A stretch of DNA of 64,000 nt, from positions 1 to 64,000 of the forward strand of contig NZ_QGLE01000005.1 of NCBI RefSeq assembly GCF_003173035.1, written 5' to 3'. A program made the position numbers and the translations under genes. The notes under the pieces were generated by a model. The model made no database searches. It was not told where the DNA came from and saw nothing but the letters and a program-made list of their open reading frames with translations. The stretch's first letter is position 1; every line of letters begins with the position of its first letter. Shown in pieces: positions 23,952 through 33,074 of this stretch. The DNA is from Zavarzinia aquatilis (lineage in GTDB: Bacteria; Pseudomonadota; Alphaproteobacteria; Zavarziniales; Zavarziniaceae).

Positions 23952-24581
23952 ATGAGCTTTCACGATGTGCGCTTTCCGCTTTCCGTCGCCCTTGGCACGG
24001 CCGGCGGACCGATGAGGCGGGTCGACGTGGTGACGCTGGCCAGTGGCCGGGAGGAGCGCAACGCGCTCTGGGCCGGATCGCGGCGCCGCTACGACGCGGG
24101 CCTTGGTCTTCGCTCCGACGACGATCTCCATGCCGTCATTGAGTTCTTCGAGGCGCGGGGCGGAAAGCTCCACGCTTTTCGCTTTCGCGACTGGCTGGAC
24201 TGGAAATCCTGTCCACCCTTGATGGCCCCCGCCATGACTGACCAGATCATCGCCACGGGTGACGGCGCCAGGCTCCAGTTCCCGCTGGTCAAACGCTATG
24301 TCTCCGGCCCTTCCGCCCACGTCCGGACAATCGTCAAGCCGGTTGCGGGGACCGTGCTTCTCGCGGTCGACGGCGCGGCCGTGACCGCGCCGGACGCCAG
24401 CGTCGATCTTGCAACGGGGATCATTACTTTTTCCGACGCCCCGTCGGCCGGCGCATCTATCACCGCCGGCTTTGAATTCGATACGCCGGTGCGCTTCGAC
24501 ATCGACCAGTTGTCCGTTTCCCTCGCCGATTTCCGGGCGGGGCAGGTGCCCTCCATCCCCTTGATCGAGGTGCTGTCATGA
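23952..24581 (+). CDS. Distal tail protein, DUF2460 (g12-like)
   Basis: 209 residues from ATG 23952. The DUF2460/Dit pattern shows in VRFPLSVALGTAGGP, NALWAGSRRRYDAG, VIEFFEARGGKLHAFRFRDW and the beta-rich C-terminus. It forms the ring that joins tail tube to baseplate. Its stop overlaps the next ATG by 4 bp. Confidence 0.92.
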   Translation: MSFHDVRFPLSVALGTAGGPMRRVDVVTLASGREERNALWAGSRRRYDAGLGLRSDDDLHAVIEFFEARGGKLHAFRFRDWLDWKSCPPLMAPAMTDQIIATGDGARLQFPLVKRYVSGPSAHVRTIVKPVAGTVLLAVDGAAVTAPDASVDLATGIITFSDAPSAGASITAGFEFDTPVRFDIDQLSVSLADFRAGQVPSIPLIEVLS

Positions 24582-25453
24582 AGGAACTGCCGCCCGGTCT
24601 TGCCGACCATATTGCCGGAGGCGTGACCACGCTTGCCCGCTGCTGGCGCCTGACGCGACGGGATGGCGTCACCTTCGGATTCACCGATCATGACCGCGAC
24701 CTCGTGTTCGACGACATCGTTCACCGGGCCGACAGCGGCTTCACGCCCAGCGCGATGGAAAGCCTGCCGGGTCTCGCCGTCTCCAACCTCGATGTCGAGG
24801 GCGCGCTCCGCGCCGACGCGATCACCGAGGCCGATCTGGCCGAGGGGCGCTACGATGACGCGGAATGCCTTCTCTACCTCGTCAACTGGCAGGATGTGAC
24901 GCAGCGCGTGCTGCTGCGCCGGGGCCATATCGGCGAGGTAAGGCGGGGCAGAGGCGGCTTTTCGGCCGAATTGCGCGGCCTCGCCCACCGGCTCGATCAG
25001 AGCTGCGGCCGCAGTTTCGAGCGGGGTTGCGCCTGGACCCTGGGCGATGCCCGCTGCGGTATCGACCTGACGGCGGCTGGACGCCTTGCCGATATCGCCG
25101 TGACCATGGTCGCCAGCCGCATGAGCTTCGCGGTTTCCGGCATCGGCGGTTTCGCAGCGGGGGCGTTCGCCAATGGCCGTCTGGTTTGGACCGGCGGTGC
25201 CAACGAGGGGCTGAGCGCGGAAATCCTGCGCCATGTCGGCGACGTTCTCACCCTGCTGTTACCGCCAGCGCGGGCAGTGACGGTGGGCGATACGGCGCGG
25301 ATTACTCTCGGCTGCGACCGGAAGTTCGCGACCTGTCGCGACCGGTTCGTGAATGCGCCCAATTTCGGCGGCTTTCCGCATATTCCGGGCAATGACTTCA
25401 TCCTGTCCTATCCGGTCAAGGGAGGCGGCAATGACGGCAGCAGCCTGTTCTGA
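24578..25453 (+). CDS. Tail hub protein, DUF2163 (g13-like)
   Basis: 291 residues. DUF2163 is recognisable from WRLTRRDGVTFGFTDHDRDL to the C-terminal NAPNFGGFPHIPGND. Five cysteines cluster at 143, 151, 160, 246 and 253, in spacing suited to a metal or Fe-S site as in lambda-type gpL hubs. It anchors the central spike. The stop overlaps the NlpC gene by 23 bp. Confidence 0.92.
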   Translation: MKELPPGLADHIAGGVTTLARCWRLTRRDGVTFGFTDHDRDLVFDDIVHRADSGFTPSAMESLPGLAVSNLDVEGALRADAITEADLAEGRYDDAECLLYLVNWQDVTQRVLLRRGHIGEVRRGRGGFSAELRGLAHRLDQSCGRSFERGCAWTLGDARCGIDLTAAGRLADIAVTMVASRMSFAVSGIGGFAAGAFANGRLVWTGGANEGLSAEILRHVGDVLTLLLPPARAVTVGDTARITLGCDRKFATCRDRFVNAPNFGGFPHIPGNDFILSYPVKGGGNDGSSLF

Positions 25454-25871
25454 ACGCGTGGTCGCGGCGGCGCGGGGCTGGATCGGCACGCCTTATGCCC
25501 ACCAGGCCAGCCTGAAGGGGATTGGGTGTGATTGCCTCGGTCTCGTCCGGGGCATCTGGCGCGAGCTTTATGGGCGGGAACCGGAAATTCCGCCCGCCTA
25601 TAGTCCCGACTGGGCCGAGGCAAGCGGGCGTGAAACCCTGGCCGAGGCGGCGGCCCGGCACCTGATCGCCATCGACACCGGCGCGGCAGGTCCGGGCGAC
25701 GTGCTGCTCTTCGCCTATCAGCCTCACGCTCCGGCGCGTCACTGCGCGGTGAAGGTGGAGGCGCGGCGCATGGTTCACGCCATCAACCTTCATCCGGTCG
25801 CCGAAGTGTCGATCGTCCCCTGGTGGCGCGGCCGCTTGCGCTATGCCTTCCGGTTCCCGGCGGAGATGTGA
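25431..25871 (+). CDS. NlpC/P60 cell-wall peptidase (g14-like)
   Basis: 146 residues. The Cys35 nucleophile is in GCDCLGLVRG, and the paired histidine is in HAPARHCAVKVE (near 109). Such tail peptidases open peptidoglycan cross-links during DNA entry. It overlaps the hub gene, and ends 3 bp before the TIM-barrel gene. Confidence 0.92.
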   Translation: MTAAACSERVVAAARGWIGTPYAHQASLKGIGCDCLGLVRGIWRELYGREPEIPPAYSPDWAEASGRETLAEAAARHLIAIDTGAAGPGDVLLFAYQPHAPARHCAVKVEARRMVHAINLHPVAEVSIVPWWRGRLRYAFRFPAEM

Positions 25872-25874
25872 GCC

Positions 25875-28800
25875 ATGGCAACCCTCGTTCTGACCACGGC
25901 GGCGAGCGCGCTGACCGCGGGCGGGCCCCAGTGGCTGGTCGCGGCTGCGGCTGTCGCTGCCTCCGTCGCCGGATCCTATGTCGACAGTCAGCTTTTCGGC
26001 ACGACCGTGAGCCGGGAAGGACCTCGCCTTTCCGAAACGACAATCCAGACGTCGACCGAAGGCGCGCCCCTGCCGGAAATGGCCGGGCGCCTGCGCCTGT
26101 CCGGTCAGGTGATCTGGGCCAGCCGGTTCCGCGAGGAGGCCAGCACCGAAAGCAGCGGCGGCGGCAAAGGCGGTGGCGGCACGCGCAGCGAAGTGACCAC
26201 CTATAGTTACTACGGCAATTTCGCCGTCGGCCTGTGCGAGGGGCCGGTCGACCGGGTCTGGCGCATCTGGGCCGACGGCAAGCCGATGGACCTGACCAAT
26301 GTCACCTGGCGCGTCTATCCGGGCGACGATACGCAGGATCCTGATCCGCTGATCGAGGGGATCGAGGGCACGGGGCGGGTGCCGGCCTATCGCGGGACTG
26401 CCTATGTCGTGTTCGAGGATCTGCCGCTGGCTGCCTATGGCAACCGGCTGCCCCAGCTGGTGTTCGAGGTGTGCCGGCGGGTGCCGCCGGTGACCGGCAC
26501 GCCGCTCGAATCGTTGATCGAGGCCGTCACCCTGATCCCGGGCAGTGGCGAATTCGCCTACGACACAAGGGTGATCACCACGGGCAGCGCCGACAGCGCG
26601 GCGGGCGCGCAGGGGCCGCAGAACCGCAGCGGAGGCGACGCGCGGGCCGACATTCTGCCCGCCCTCGACGATCTCGCGGCGAGCCTGCCTGAAGTGCGCA
26701 AGGTCTTCCTCGTCGTCGGCTGGTATGGCGACGACCTGCGCGCCGGGCATTGCCAGATCCGTCCCAAGGTCGACAAGACGGTGAAGGCGACCTTTGCCGG
26801 CAGGACCGCCGTTGCCTGGCGGGTCCATACCCTGGGGCGCGCCGCCGCCGCCGTGGTCTCGACCAGTGCTTACGACGGGCGTCTGGCCTATGGCGGCACG
26901 CCGTCGGATGAATCCGTCGTCCGCGCGATCCGCGAGCTGAAAGCACGGGGTTACACCGTCGTGCTCTATCCCTTCGTCTTCATGGATGTGCCGGCGGACA
27001 ATGAGTTGCCCGATCCCTGGTCCGATCATGGTGCGGGCGTGGGGCAACCGGCCTATCCCTGGCGCGGCCGTATCACCGCCTCGATCGCGCCCGGACATGC
27101 CGGCACACCCGATGGGACGGCGGCGGTCCTGGCTGAAATCGCCAGCTTTGCCGGCAGCGCGACGCGGGAGCAGGTTTCCGTATCCGTTTCGACCGCCAAC
27201 ATCGTCGTTTGCGGTTACAGCGGGCCGGACGAATGGTCCTTCCGGCGCCTGGTGCTGCATTATGCCCGGTTGGCGGCGGCTGTGAATGCCATCGCGCCGG
27301 GTGCCGTGACCGGTTTCGTGATCGGCTCGGAGCTGCGGGGCCTGACCACATTGCGCGATGACGGGGGCAATTACCCTTTCGTCAATGTGCTGCGTGCGCT
27401 TGCCAGCGATTGCCGGGCCATTCTCGGGGGCGCTGTCGCGTTGACCTATGCCGCCGACTGGACCGAGTATTTCGGCCATCAACCGGCGGGCGGCGATGTC
27501 CGTTTCCATCTCGATCCGCTATGGGCGGACGCGGCCATCGACGCCATCGGCATCGACAATTATCTGCCCCTGTCGGACTGGCGGGATGGGGAGGATCACC
27601 TCGACCGGCAGGCTGGGTGGAGCGGACCCTACGATCCCGATTATCTCGACGCGAATATCGAGGGTGGGGAACGCTTCGACTGGTATTACGCCAGCGAGGC
27701 GGACCGCGTGGCGCAGCTCCGCTCGCCGATAGCCGACGGCGCATATGGCAAGCCCTGGGTATTCCGGCCGAAGGATATCCGCGCCTGGTGGTCGAACTTT
27801 CATCATGAACGGACAGGCGGCATCGAAGCCGCTTCGCCCACCGCTTATGTGCCCATGGCGAAGCCGATCTGGTTCACGGAACTGGGCATTCCCAGCATCG
27901 ACCGAGGCACCAACCAGCCCAATGTCTTCTACGATCCGAAGTCTTCGGAATCCGCCTTGCCCCATTTCTCGGCCGGTACGCGCGACGATCTCGTCCAGCG
28001 GGCCGGCCTCGAAGCCTGGCTGCGTCACTTTGGGCCTGACGTGCCCACCAACCCGCTGTCGCCGGTCTATGGCGGGCGCATGGTGCAGGCGATCGCGGTC
28101 TGGACCTGGGATGCGCGGCCCTTTCCGGCCTGGCCGGCACGGGGCGATTTCTGGGGCGACGGCGACCTCTGGCCGCTTGGACACTGGCTGAACGGCAAGG
28201 TCGGCCTTGCCGATCTCGGCGGCCTCGTCCTTTCGATCTGCGCCCGGGTCGGGCTTGCGGCGGCAGATGTCGACGTCAGCACCCTGCGTGGGGTCGTGCC
28301 CGGTTACCTGCGCGACCGTCCGCTGTCGCCCCGTGCCGAGCTGGAGGCGTTGATGAACGCCTATGGGCTCGATGTCGCCGAAACGGGCGGGCGCCTGCGC
28401 TTTCGCCATCGCGGCGACGATGCCGTGCTGACGCTGCAAGCGGGTGACCTCGTGGCCGAAGACGCGGGCGATTTCACGGTCACGCGGGCACAGGAAACCG
28501 ATCTGCCGTCCGAAGTCGTGGTCGGCTTCGTCGATGTCGCGCGCGATTATCGCCAGACCACCGTCACCTCGCGCCGCCTCGGCGGCGTCGCCCGGGGCCG
28601 GCGCGAGATTGCCTTGCCCTTCGTCATGGATGACGCGCAGGCGCGGGATTGCGCCGATCGCCTGTTGTCTGAAGCCTGGATTGGCCGCGACAGCGCCCGT
28701 TTCACCCTGCCGCCTTCGGCCCTCGCGCTCGATCCGGGGGATACGGTGGTGCTCGCTCTGCCGCGATCGAGCCACACAGTCGCGCTCGGCCGGATCGCTG

Positions 28801-29843
28801 ACGATGGGGCGCGGCGGCTCGAGGCGACGGCGGTCGAGCCGGCGGCCCATCGGCTGGCGCTTGCTGGCGGCCGTCCGGAGCGGATCGACCGTCTGCCCGA
28901 TCCGGTCGGGCTGGCCCTGAGCTTTCTCGACCTGCCGGTGATCGACGAGACGGTGGCGGAGCACTTGCCCTATGTGGCGGCTTCGTCGACTCCGGCGGTG
29001 ACGATTTCGGTCATGGCCTCGGCGACTGGCGAGAGCTTCGCCCCGAACACGCAGCTCGCGGCGTCGGCCACCATCGGCCTGACCACCTACGATCTCTACG
29101 ACGGTCCGACGGATTACTGGGACGAAGGGAATGTCCTCGGTGTCAATCTGTTCTCGGGCGCGCTGTCGAGCCAGCCGAGGGAAAGCCTGCTGGCCGGCCG
29201 CGCCAATGCCATCGCCGTGCAGAATGGTGACGGCGAGTGGGAAATCCTCCAGTTCGCCGTGGCGATGCCGCGTGGCAGCCGGCTCTACGACCTGACGGGG
29301 CTGCTGCGCGGGCGTCTCGGGACCGAGCAGGCGATGCGCGCGCCGCTACCCGCCGGGGCGCCGGTGGTCCTGCTCGACCGGGCGCTGCGGCCGCTCGACC
29401 TTCCGGCCAGCGCGCGCAACGTGGCCTGGCACTATCGCTTTGGGCCTGCCGGTCTTCCCTACACCGATCCCGCGTGGGACGCTGCCGATTTCATCGCCCG
29501 GGCCATCGGGCTGCGTCCGCTCGCTCCCTGTCATGTCACGGGGCGCCGCGACGCCGTGGGCAATCTCTCGCTGACCTGGATACGGCGAACCCGTCGAGGC
29601 GGACATTGGGCCGATGGCACCGACACGCCGCTGTCCGAGGAGCGCGAAGCCTATGAAGTCGACATTCTCGACGGCGCCGGCCCCGGCGTGGTTCGCACCA
29701 TCGCCGCCAGCGCCGCACAGGCGGTCTATACCGCCGCCCAGGCGACCGATGATTTCGGCTGGGTGCCCGCGGCCGTCGTGCTGCGGGTCTTTCAGGTCTC
29801 GGCGAGTTACGGCCGCGGCCTCGCGGCGACCGTCACCGTCTGA
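25875..29843 (+). CDS. GTA baseplate megaprotein with TIM-barrel-like domain (g15-like)
   Basis: 1322 residues, near the roughly 1304 I recall for RcGTA g15. It opens with a hydrophobic stretch, then a baseplate-hub segment (LPEMAGRLRLSGQVIWASRFREE, about 55-77). The middle third is the GTA TIM-barrel-like glycoside hydrolase domain (VIGSELRGLTTLRDDGG, DAIGIDNYLPLSDW and KPIWFTELGIPSIDRGTNQPN), which is the best family mark of GTAs. The C-terminal third is the Phage-tail_3-like region with VNLFSGAL and LTGLLRGRLGTE motifs. It builds the baseplate and contacts the cell surface. Confidence 0.94.
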   Translation: MATLVLTTAASALTAGGPQWLVAAAAVAASVAGSYVDSQLFGTTVSREGPRLSETTIQTSTEGAPLPEMAGRLRLSGQVIWASRFREEASTESSGGGKGGGGTRSEVTTYSYYGNFAVGLCEGPVDRVWRIWADGKPMDLTNVTWRVYPGDDTQDPDPLIEGIEGTGRVPAYRGTAYVVFEDLPLAAYGNRLPQLVFEVCRRVPPVTGTPLESLIEAVTLIPGSGEFAYDTRVITTGSADSAAGAQGPQNRSGGDARADILPALDDLAASLPEVRKVFLVVGWYGDDLRAGHCQIRPKVDKTVKATFAGRTAVAWRVHTLGRAAAAVVSTSAYDGRLAYGGTPSDESVVRAIRELKARGYTVVLYPFVFMDVPADNELPDPWSDHGAGVGQPAYPWRGRITASIAPGHAGTPDGTAAVLAEIASFAGSATREQVSVSVSTANIVVCGYSGPDEWSFRRLVLHYARLAAAVNAIAPGAVTGFVIGSELRGLTTLRDDGGNYPFVNVLRALASDCRAILGGAVALTYAADWTEYFGHQPAGGDVRFHLDPLWADAAIDAIGIDNYLPLSDWRDGEDHLDRQAGWSGPYDPDYLDANIEGGERFDWYYASEADRVAQLRSPIADGAYGKPWVFRPKDIRAWWSNFHHERTGGIEAASPTAYVPMAKPIWFTELGIPSIDRGTNQPNVFYDPKSSESALPHFSAGTRDDLVQRAGLEAWLRHFGPDVPTNPLSPVYGGRMVQAIAVWTWDARPFPAWPARGDFWGDGDLWPLGHWLNGKVGLADLGGLVLSICARVGLAAADVDVSTLRGVVPGYLRDRPLSPRAELEALMNAYGLDVAETGGRLRFRHRGDDAVLTLQAGDLVAEDAGDFTVTRAQETDLPSEVVVGFVDVARDYRQTTVTSRRLGGVARGRREIALPFVMDDAQARDCADRLLSEAWIGRDSARFTLPPSALALDPGDTVVLALPRSSHTVALGRIADDGARRLEATAVEPAAHRLALAGGRPERIDRLPDPVGLALSFLDLPVIDETVAEHLPYVAASSTPAVTISVMASATGESFAPNTQLAASATIGLTTYDLYDGPTDYWDEGNVLGVNLFSGALSSQPRESLLAGRANAIAVQNGDGEWEILQFAVAMPRGSRLYDLTGLLRGRLGTEQAMRAPLPAGAPVVLLDRALRPLDLPASARNVAWHYRFGPAGLPYTDPAWDAADFIARAIGLRPLAPCHVTGRRDAVGNLSLTWIRRTRRGGHWADGTDTPLSEEREAYEVDILDGAGPGVVRTIAASAAQAVYTAAQATDDFGWVPAAVVLRVFQVSASYGRGLAATVTV

Positions 29844-29879
29844 TTTCGCCATCCTTTCCCGATCGTCAAGGAAGCGCCC

Positions 29880-31766
29880 ATGCCGACGCCGCGCCTCGCC
29901 CTGCCCTATATCGTCCAGTCGCAAGCCCAAAAGGAGGTGACACATAACGAGGCGCTGAACCTTCTCGATATCGTGGTTCAGACCGCAGTTCTCGATCGCC
30001 ATCGCACCGAGCCGCCGGCCTCGCCCGCCGCGGGCCAGCGTCATCTGGTGGCCACGGGGGCGACGGGGGCCTGGTCGGGACAAGACGGCTCGATCGCGGC
30101 CTGGATCGGCACGGCCTGGCTTTTCGTCGGGCCCTGGCCCGGCTTTCAGGCCTATATCGTCGGCGAGGGCCGGTCCCTGACATGGGATGGCACCGCCTGG
30201 GAAGCGCCCTACAGCGGCATCGGAATTGGCGATGTCGGCGGGTTGGCCGATGCCCTCGACGGGAAGCTGGGTGTTGCCGCTATCGGTACGGCCGTGCAGG
30301 CTCACGATCCACGGCTCGACGCCTTGACCGCGCTCGATCTCGCCGCCGATCGGCTGATCTACGCCAGCGGCCCCGATACCCTGGCGCTCGCGGACCTGAC
30401 GGGGCTCGGTCGGGCGCTGGCGGGGGCCGGGAACGATGCGGTTGCGCGCGCCGCGCTTGGCGCCGCCGCGCAACCGGTGTGCCATGTTCCGGCCCGGCGC
30501 CATGCGGTATCGACGGCCTGGAGCGCACGGCCGTCCCCGGCCGACAATCAATGGCTCGCCATCTGTTGGGCACCCGAACTCGGGCTGCTGTGCGCTGTCT
30601 CCGTCGATGGCGCAGGCAACCGCGTCGCGACTTCGCCCGATGGTCTTCACTGGGCCACGCGGGCGAGCGCGGCCGACAACCTGTGGTCCGGTGTCTGCTG
30701 GTCGGCGGACCTGGGTCTTTTCTGCGCCGTTTCGAGCGACGGCAGCGGCAATCGGGTGATGACCTCGCCCGACGGCATTGCCTGGACCGCGCGGGCGAGT
30801 GCCGCCGACAATGCCTGGTCCAGCGTCTGCTGGTCGCCTGAACTCGGGCTGTTCTGCGCGGTCGCCACCTCGGGCGCGGGAAATCGGGTGATGACCTCGC
30901 CCGACGGCATCGCCTGGACCGCGCGGACGAGCGCCGCCGATCTCAGCTGGTTCAGCGTCTGCTGGTCGCCGGAATGCGGCCTGTTCTGCGCGGTGTCCTA
31001 TTCGGGCACGGGCCATCGGGTGATGACCTCGCCCGATGGCGTCAACTGGACCCTGAGGGTCAGCGCGGCGGACAACAACTGGCTGTCGGTATGCTGGTCG
31101 GCTGACCTCGGCCTGTTTTGCGCGGTGGCCAATTCGGGTACCGGGAACCGGGTGATGACCTCGCCCGACGGTGTGAACTGGACCGCGCGGGCGAGCGCGG
31201 CGGACAATACCTGGCGCTCGGTCGCCTGGTCGGCGGAACTGGGCCTGTTCTGCGCGGTGGCCAACTCGGGCGCCGGCAATCGCGTCATGACCTCGCCCGA
31301 CGGTATCGTCTGGAGCAGCGGGGCCAGCGGCGCCGACAACAATTGGCGTGCGCTGTGCTGGGCCGCTGCCCTTGGCATTTTTGCCGCGACCGGTGTTTCG
31401 GGGACCGGCACGCGGATGATGACGTCCGCGGCCTGGCCCGGCCTTCCCGGCCGCCGCCGCATCATTCCCGGATATGCGGCGCGAGGCGACGCCAGTGCCG
31501 TGCTGGTGTCGGGGGCGGACCCGGTGTTCCAGCATGTGACGGCCACGCTGACCGCCGACCGCGCATTGACCCTGTCGGCCGCGGGCGCGGTGGCCGGCGA
31601 TCTGTTCGAGATCCGGCGCAGCGGAGCCGGTGCCTTTGCGCTCGCCATCGCCAATGGCGGGCCGGCGGGCGGCACCCTGCGCAGCGGCGGGGCTGGGGTG
31701 GCCTTCACGGGCCGATATGTCTTCGACGGCTCGAACTGGATCGAGCTGTCCTACGTCGCCGCCTGA
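29880..31766 (+). CDS. DUF2793 protein with seven 44-residue repeats (candidate receptor-binding propeller)
   Basis: 628 residues. Residues 1-110 are DUF2793 (LPYIVQSQAQKEVTHNEALN, PASPAAGQRHLVA), found at the tail end of many alphaproteobacterial phage and GTA clusters. Residues 217-524 hold seven tandem repeats of 44 residues built round WS-VCWSPELGLFCAV-x-SG-GNRVMTSPDGI-WTAR. Seven blades of this WSxxLG / SPDG type suggest a beta-propeller, and its position suggests a fibre or receptor-binding role. The last 100 residues form a separate beta-rich tail domain ending FDGSNWIELSYVAA. Confidence 0.82.
   Translation: MPTPRLALPYIVQSQAQKEVTHNEALNLLDIVVQTAVLDRHRTEPPASPAAGQRHLVATGATGAWSGQDGSIAAWIGTAWLFVGPWPGFQAYIVGEGRSLTWDGTAWEAPYSGIGIGDVGGLADALDGKLGVAAIGTAVQAHDPRLDALTALDLAADRLIYASGPDTLALADLTGLGRALAGAGNDAVARAALGAAAQPVCHVPARRHAVSTAWSARPSPADNQWLAICWAPELGLLCAVSVDGAGNRVATSPDGLHWATRASAADNLWSGVCWSADLGLFCAVSSDGSGNRVMTSPDGIAWTARASAADNAWSSVCWSPELGLFCAVATSGAGNRVMTSPDGIAWTARTSAADLSWFSVCWSPECGLFCAVSYSGTGHRVMTSPDGVNWTLRVSAADNNWLSVCWSADLGLFCAVANSGTGNRVMTSPDGVNWTARASAADNTWRSVAWSAELGLFCAVANSGAGNRVMTSPDGIVWSSGASGADNNWRALCWAAALGIFAATGVSGTGTRMMTSAAWPGLPGRRRIIPGYAARGDASAVLVSGADPVFQHVTATLTADRALTLSAAGAVAGDLFEIRRSGAGAFALAIANGGPAGGTLRSGGAGVAFTGRYVFDGSNWIELSYVAA
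30528..31448 (+). repeat. Seven tandem 132-bp repeats inside the DUF2793 gene
   Basis: Seven in-frame units of 132 bp (44 codons), each with VCWS or similar, LGLFCAV and RVMTSPDG. Units 2, 3, 5 and 6 are most alike; units 1 and 7 are diverged, as expected of terminal propeller blades. High nucleotide similarity suggests recent internal duplication or gene conversion. Confidence 0.85.
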
Positions 31767-31780
31767 ACGGGAGAAATGTC

Positions 31781-31960
31781 ATGAGTTACGAACCGGGAGA
31801 CCGCGTGATCCGCCTGGAAGCACGGGAGCGCGCGGGGGCCAGCGTCCTCTCGCGGGAGGGCGACGACTATCTGATCGCCTATGACGAGGGGGGGGAGGGG
31901 TGGTGGCCGGCCTTGGCCCTCGCGCCGGCACCGGCGGCCGAGGGAGGCCATGATGAGTGA
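31781..31960 (+). CDS. Small hypothetical protein of the GTA-like cluster
   Basis: 59 residues (MSYEPGDRVIRLEARER...), with a small SH3-like beta pattern and an acidic Gly/Trp segment EGGEGWWPALALAP. ATG 31781 follows a GGGAGAAATGTC ribosome site. It overlaps the next gene by 8 bp. No family recognised. Confidence 0.6.
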   Translation: MSYEPGDRVIRLEARERAGASVLSREGDDYLIAYDEGGEGWWPALALAPAPAAEGGHDE

Positions 31961-32255
31961 CCTGTCCTCGCGCGCCCCGTTCCGTCGCAGCGAGTTCGAG
32001 CGGCAGGCGACGCTCGCCATCGGCAGCCTGCTGACCGCCGGTATCCTGTGGATGGCTGCCGCCATCGGCGACAACACCACCGCGCTTGCCGGCCTCAGGG
32101 TCCAGATCGAGGCCCTGCGCGATCAGGTCGCCGAACTGAAGGGCCTGACCAAGGCTGCCCTCCCGGCCGAGGATGCCCGGCGCGAATTGAGCCGGGTCGA
32201 TGCCCTGATGGTCGATCTCGAGGCGCGTCTGCGCCGGGTGGAGGGACGGCGATGA
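31953..32255 (+). CDS. Small membrane protein with C-terminal coiled coil
   Basis: 100 residues: a short basic start, one membrane helix (LAIGSLLTAGILWMAAAIG, about 19-37), then a charged coiled coil (LRVQIEALRDQVAELKG). This resembles phage spanin- or holin-associated proteins, though no lipobox is present. ATG 31953 is set by GGGAGG 5 nt upstream. It overlaps the SleB-type gene start (ATGA). Confidence 0.65.
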   Translation: MSDLSSRAPFRRSEFERQATLAIGSLLTAGILWMAAAIGDNTTALAGLRVQIEALRDQVAELKGLTKAALPAEDARRELSRVDALMVDLEARLRRVEGRR

Positions 32256-32737
32256 GCGCGCCCCTGCCGCCCTTTGCCGTGCGGGTCGCGCTGCTGCCCC
32301 GGCCGACGGCGGTGGATCGCGACACGCTGGCCCGCACCCTTCATGGCGAAGCCCGGGGCGAGGGGGTGCCCGGCATGGCCGCCGTCTGCGCCGTCATCGT
32401 CAACCGCATGGCGGCGACGGCGCGGCGCCTCCAGCTCGGCCAGGCACCGCTGTGGTGGGGTGGGCCGGATGCCCGCTCGGTCTGCCGGGCCCCCTGGCAA
32501 TTTTCGTGCTGGAATGCCGGCGATCCCAACCGCGCCTTGCTGGAATCGCTCGCCGCCGATGCTGCCGTGCTGCTGCCCGCGCGCACCGTCGCCGATGCCG
32601 CCCTCGACGGCCGGCTGGGCGATCCGACGGGCGGCGCGGACCATTATCACGCCCGGGGCAGCCGCCCCGCCTGGGCGCGCGGCCGGCGCCCCACCGTCAC
32701 CATCGGCCGGCATCTGTTTTATCGCATCGGGCCTTGA
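32252..32737 (+). CDS. SleB-type cell-wall hydrolase
   Basis: 161 residues. The SleB/Hydrolase_2 pattern is complete: RTLHGEARGEGVPGMAAVCAVIVNRM near 28-53, with the catalytic Glu in GEARGEG; then CRAPWQFSCWN and DPTGGADHYHAR. It cuts peptidoglycan glycan or peptide bonds and may act as the endolysin of the particle-release step. Confidence 0.87.
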   Translation: MSAPLPPFAVRVALLPRPTAVDRDTLARTLHGEARGEGVPGMAAVCAVIVNRMAATARRLQLGQAPLWWGGPDARSVCRAPWQFSCWNAGDPNRALLESLAADAAVLLPARTVADAALDGRLGDPTGGADHYHARGSRPAWARGRRPTVTIGRHLFYRIGP

Positions 32738-32749
32738 GGAGAACAAAAC

Positions 32750-32935
32750 ATGATCGAATTCCTGACCCTCCATGGCGAGGAGCTGCTGCTCGTCGCTTCC
32801 GGCCTCGTCAGCGCCGCTTCCGCCCTCGCTGCGCTGACGCCGACGCCGAAGGATGACGGCATCGCCCTTCTGCTCCGCCGGCTGCTCGATCTTTTCGCGC
32901 TCAATGTCGGCCATGCCGGCCGGCGTCCGGAATGA
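32750..32935 (+). CDS. Small holin-like hydrophobic protein
   Basis: 61 residues with one hydrophobic helix (LLLVASGLVSAASALAAL, about 12-29) and a charged tail. ATG 32750 follows GAGGAGAAC. It stands between two peptidoglycan-active enzymes, the position expected of a holin, but sequence alone cannot prove that. Confidence 0.5.
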   Translation: MIEFLTLHGEELLLVASGLVSAASALAALTPTPKDDGIALLLRRLLDLFALNVGHAGRRPE

Positions 32936-33074
32936 CTTGGCACGGCTTTCGCTAGGGATGGGGCGTGGCAGGCCGCGAAGTTGGGGCGAAATGGGGATTT
33001 CCCGCGCGGCCCGCCATGGCACCCGGCAATTTCGACCGGGTTGCCGGGACCGGATTGCCGGGAGGACCGACCAG

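Noticed and set aside
29346-31535. A 729-codon minus-strand frame with internal repeats opposite the DUF2793 gene
   Set aside because: Its repeats are the antisense image of the 44-codon repeats and its start lies inside the coding strand of a recognised family.
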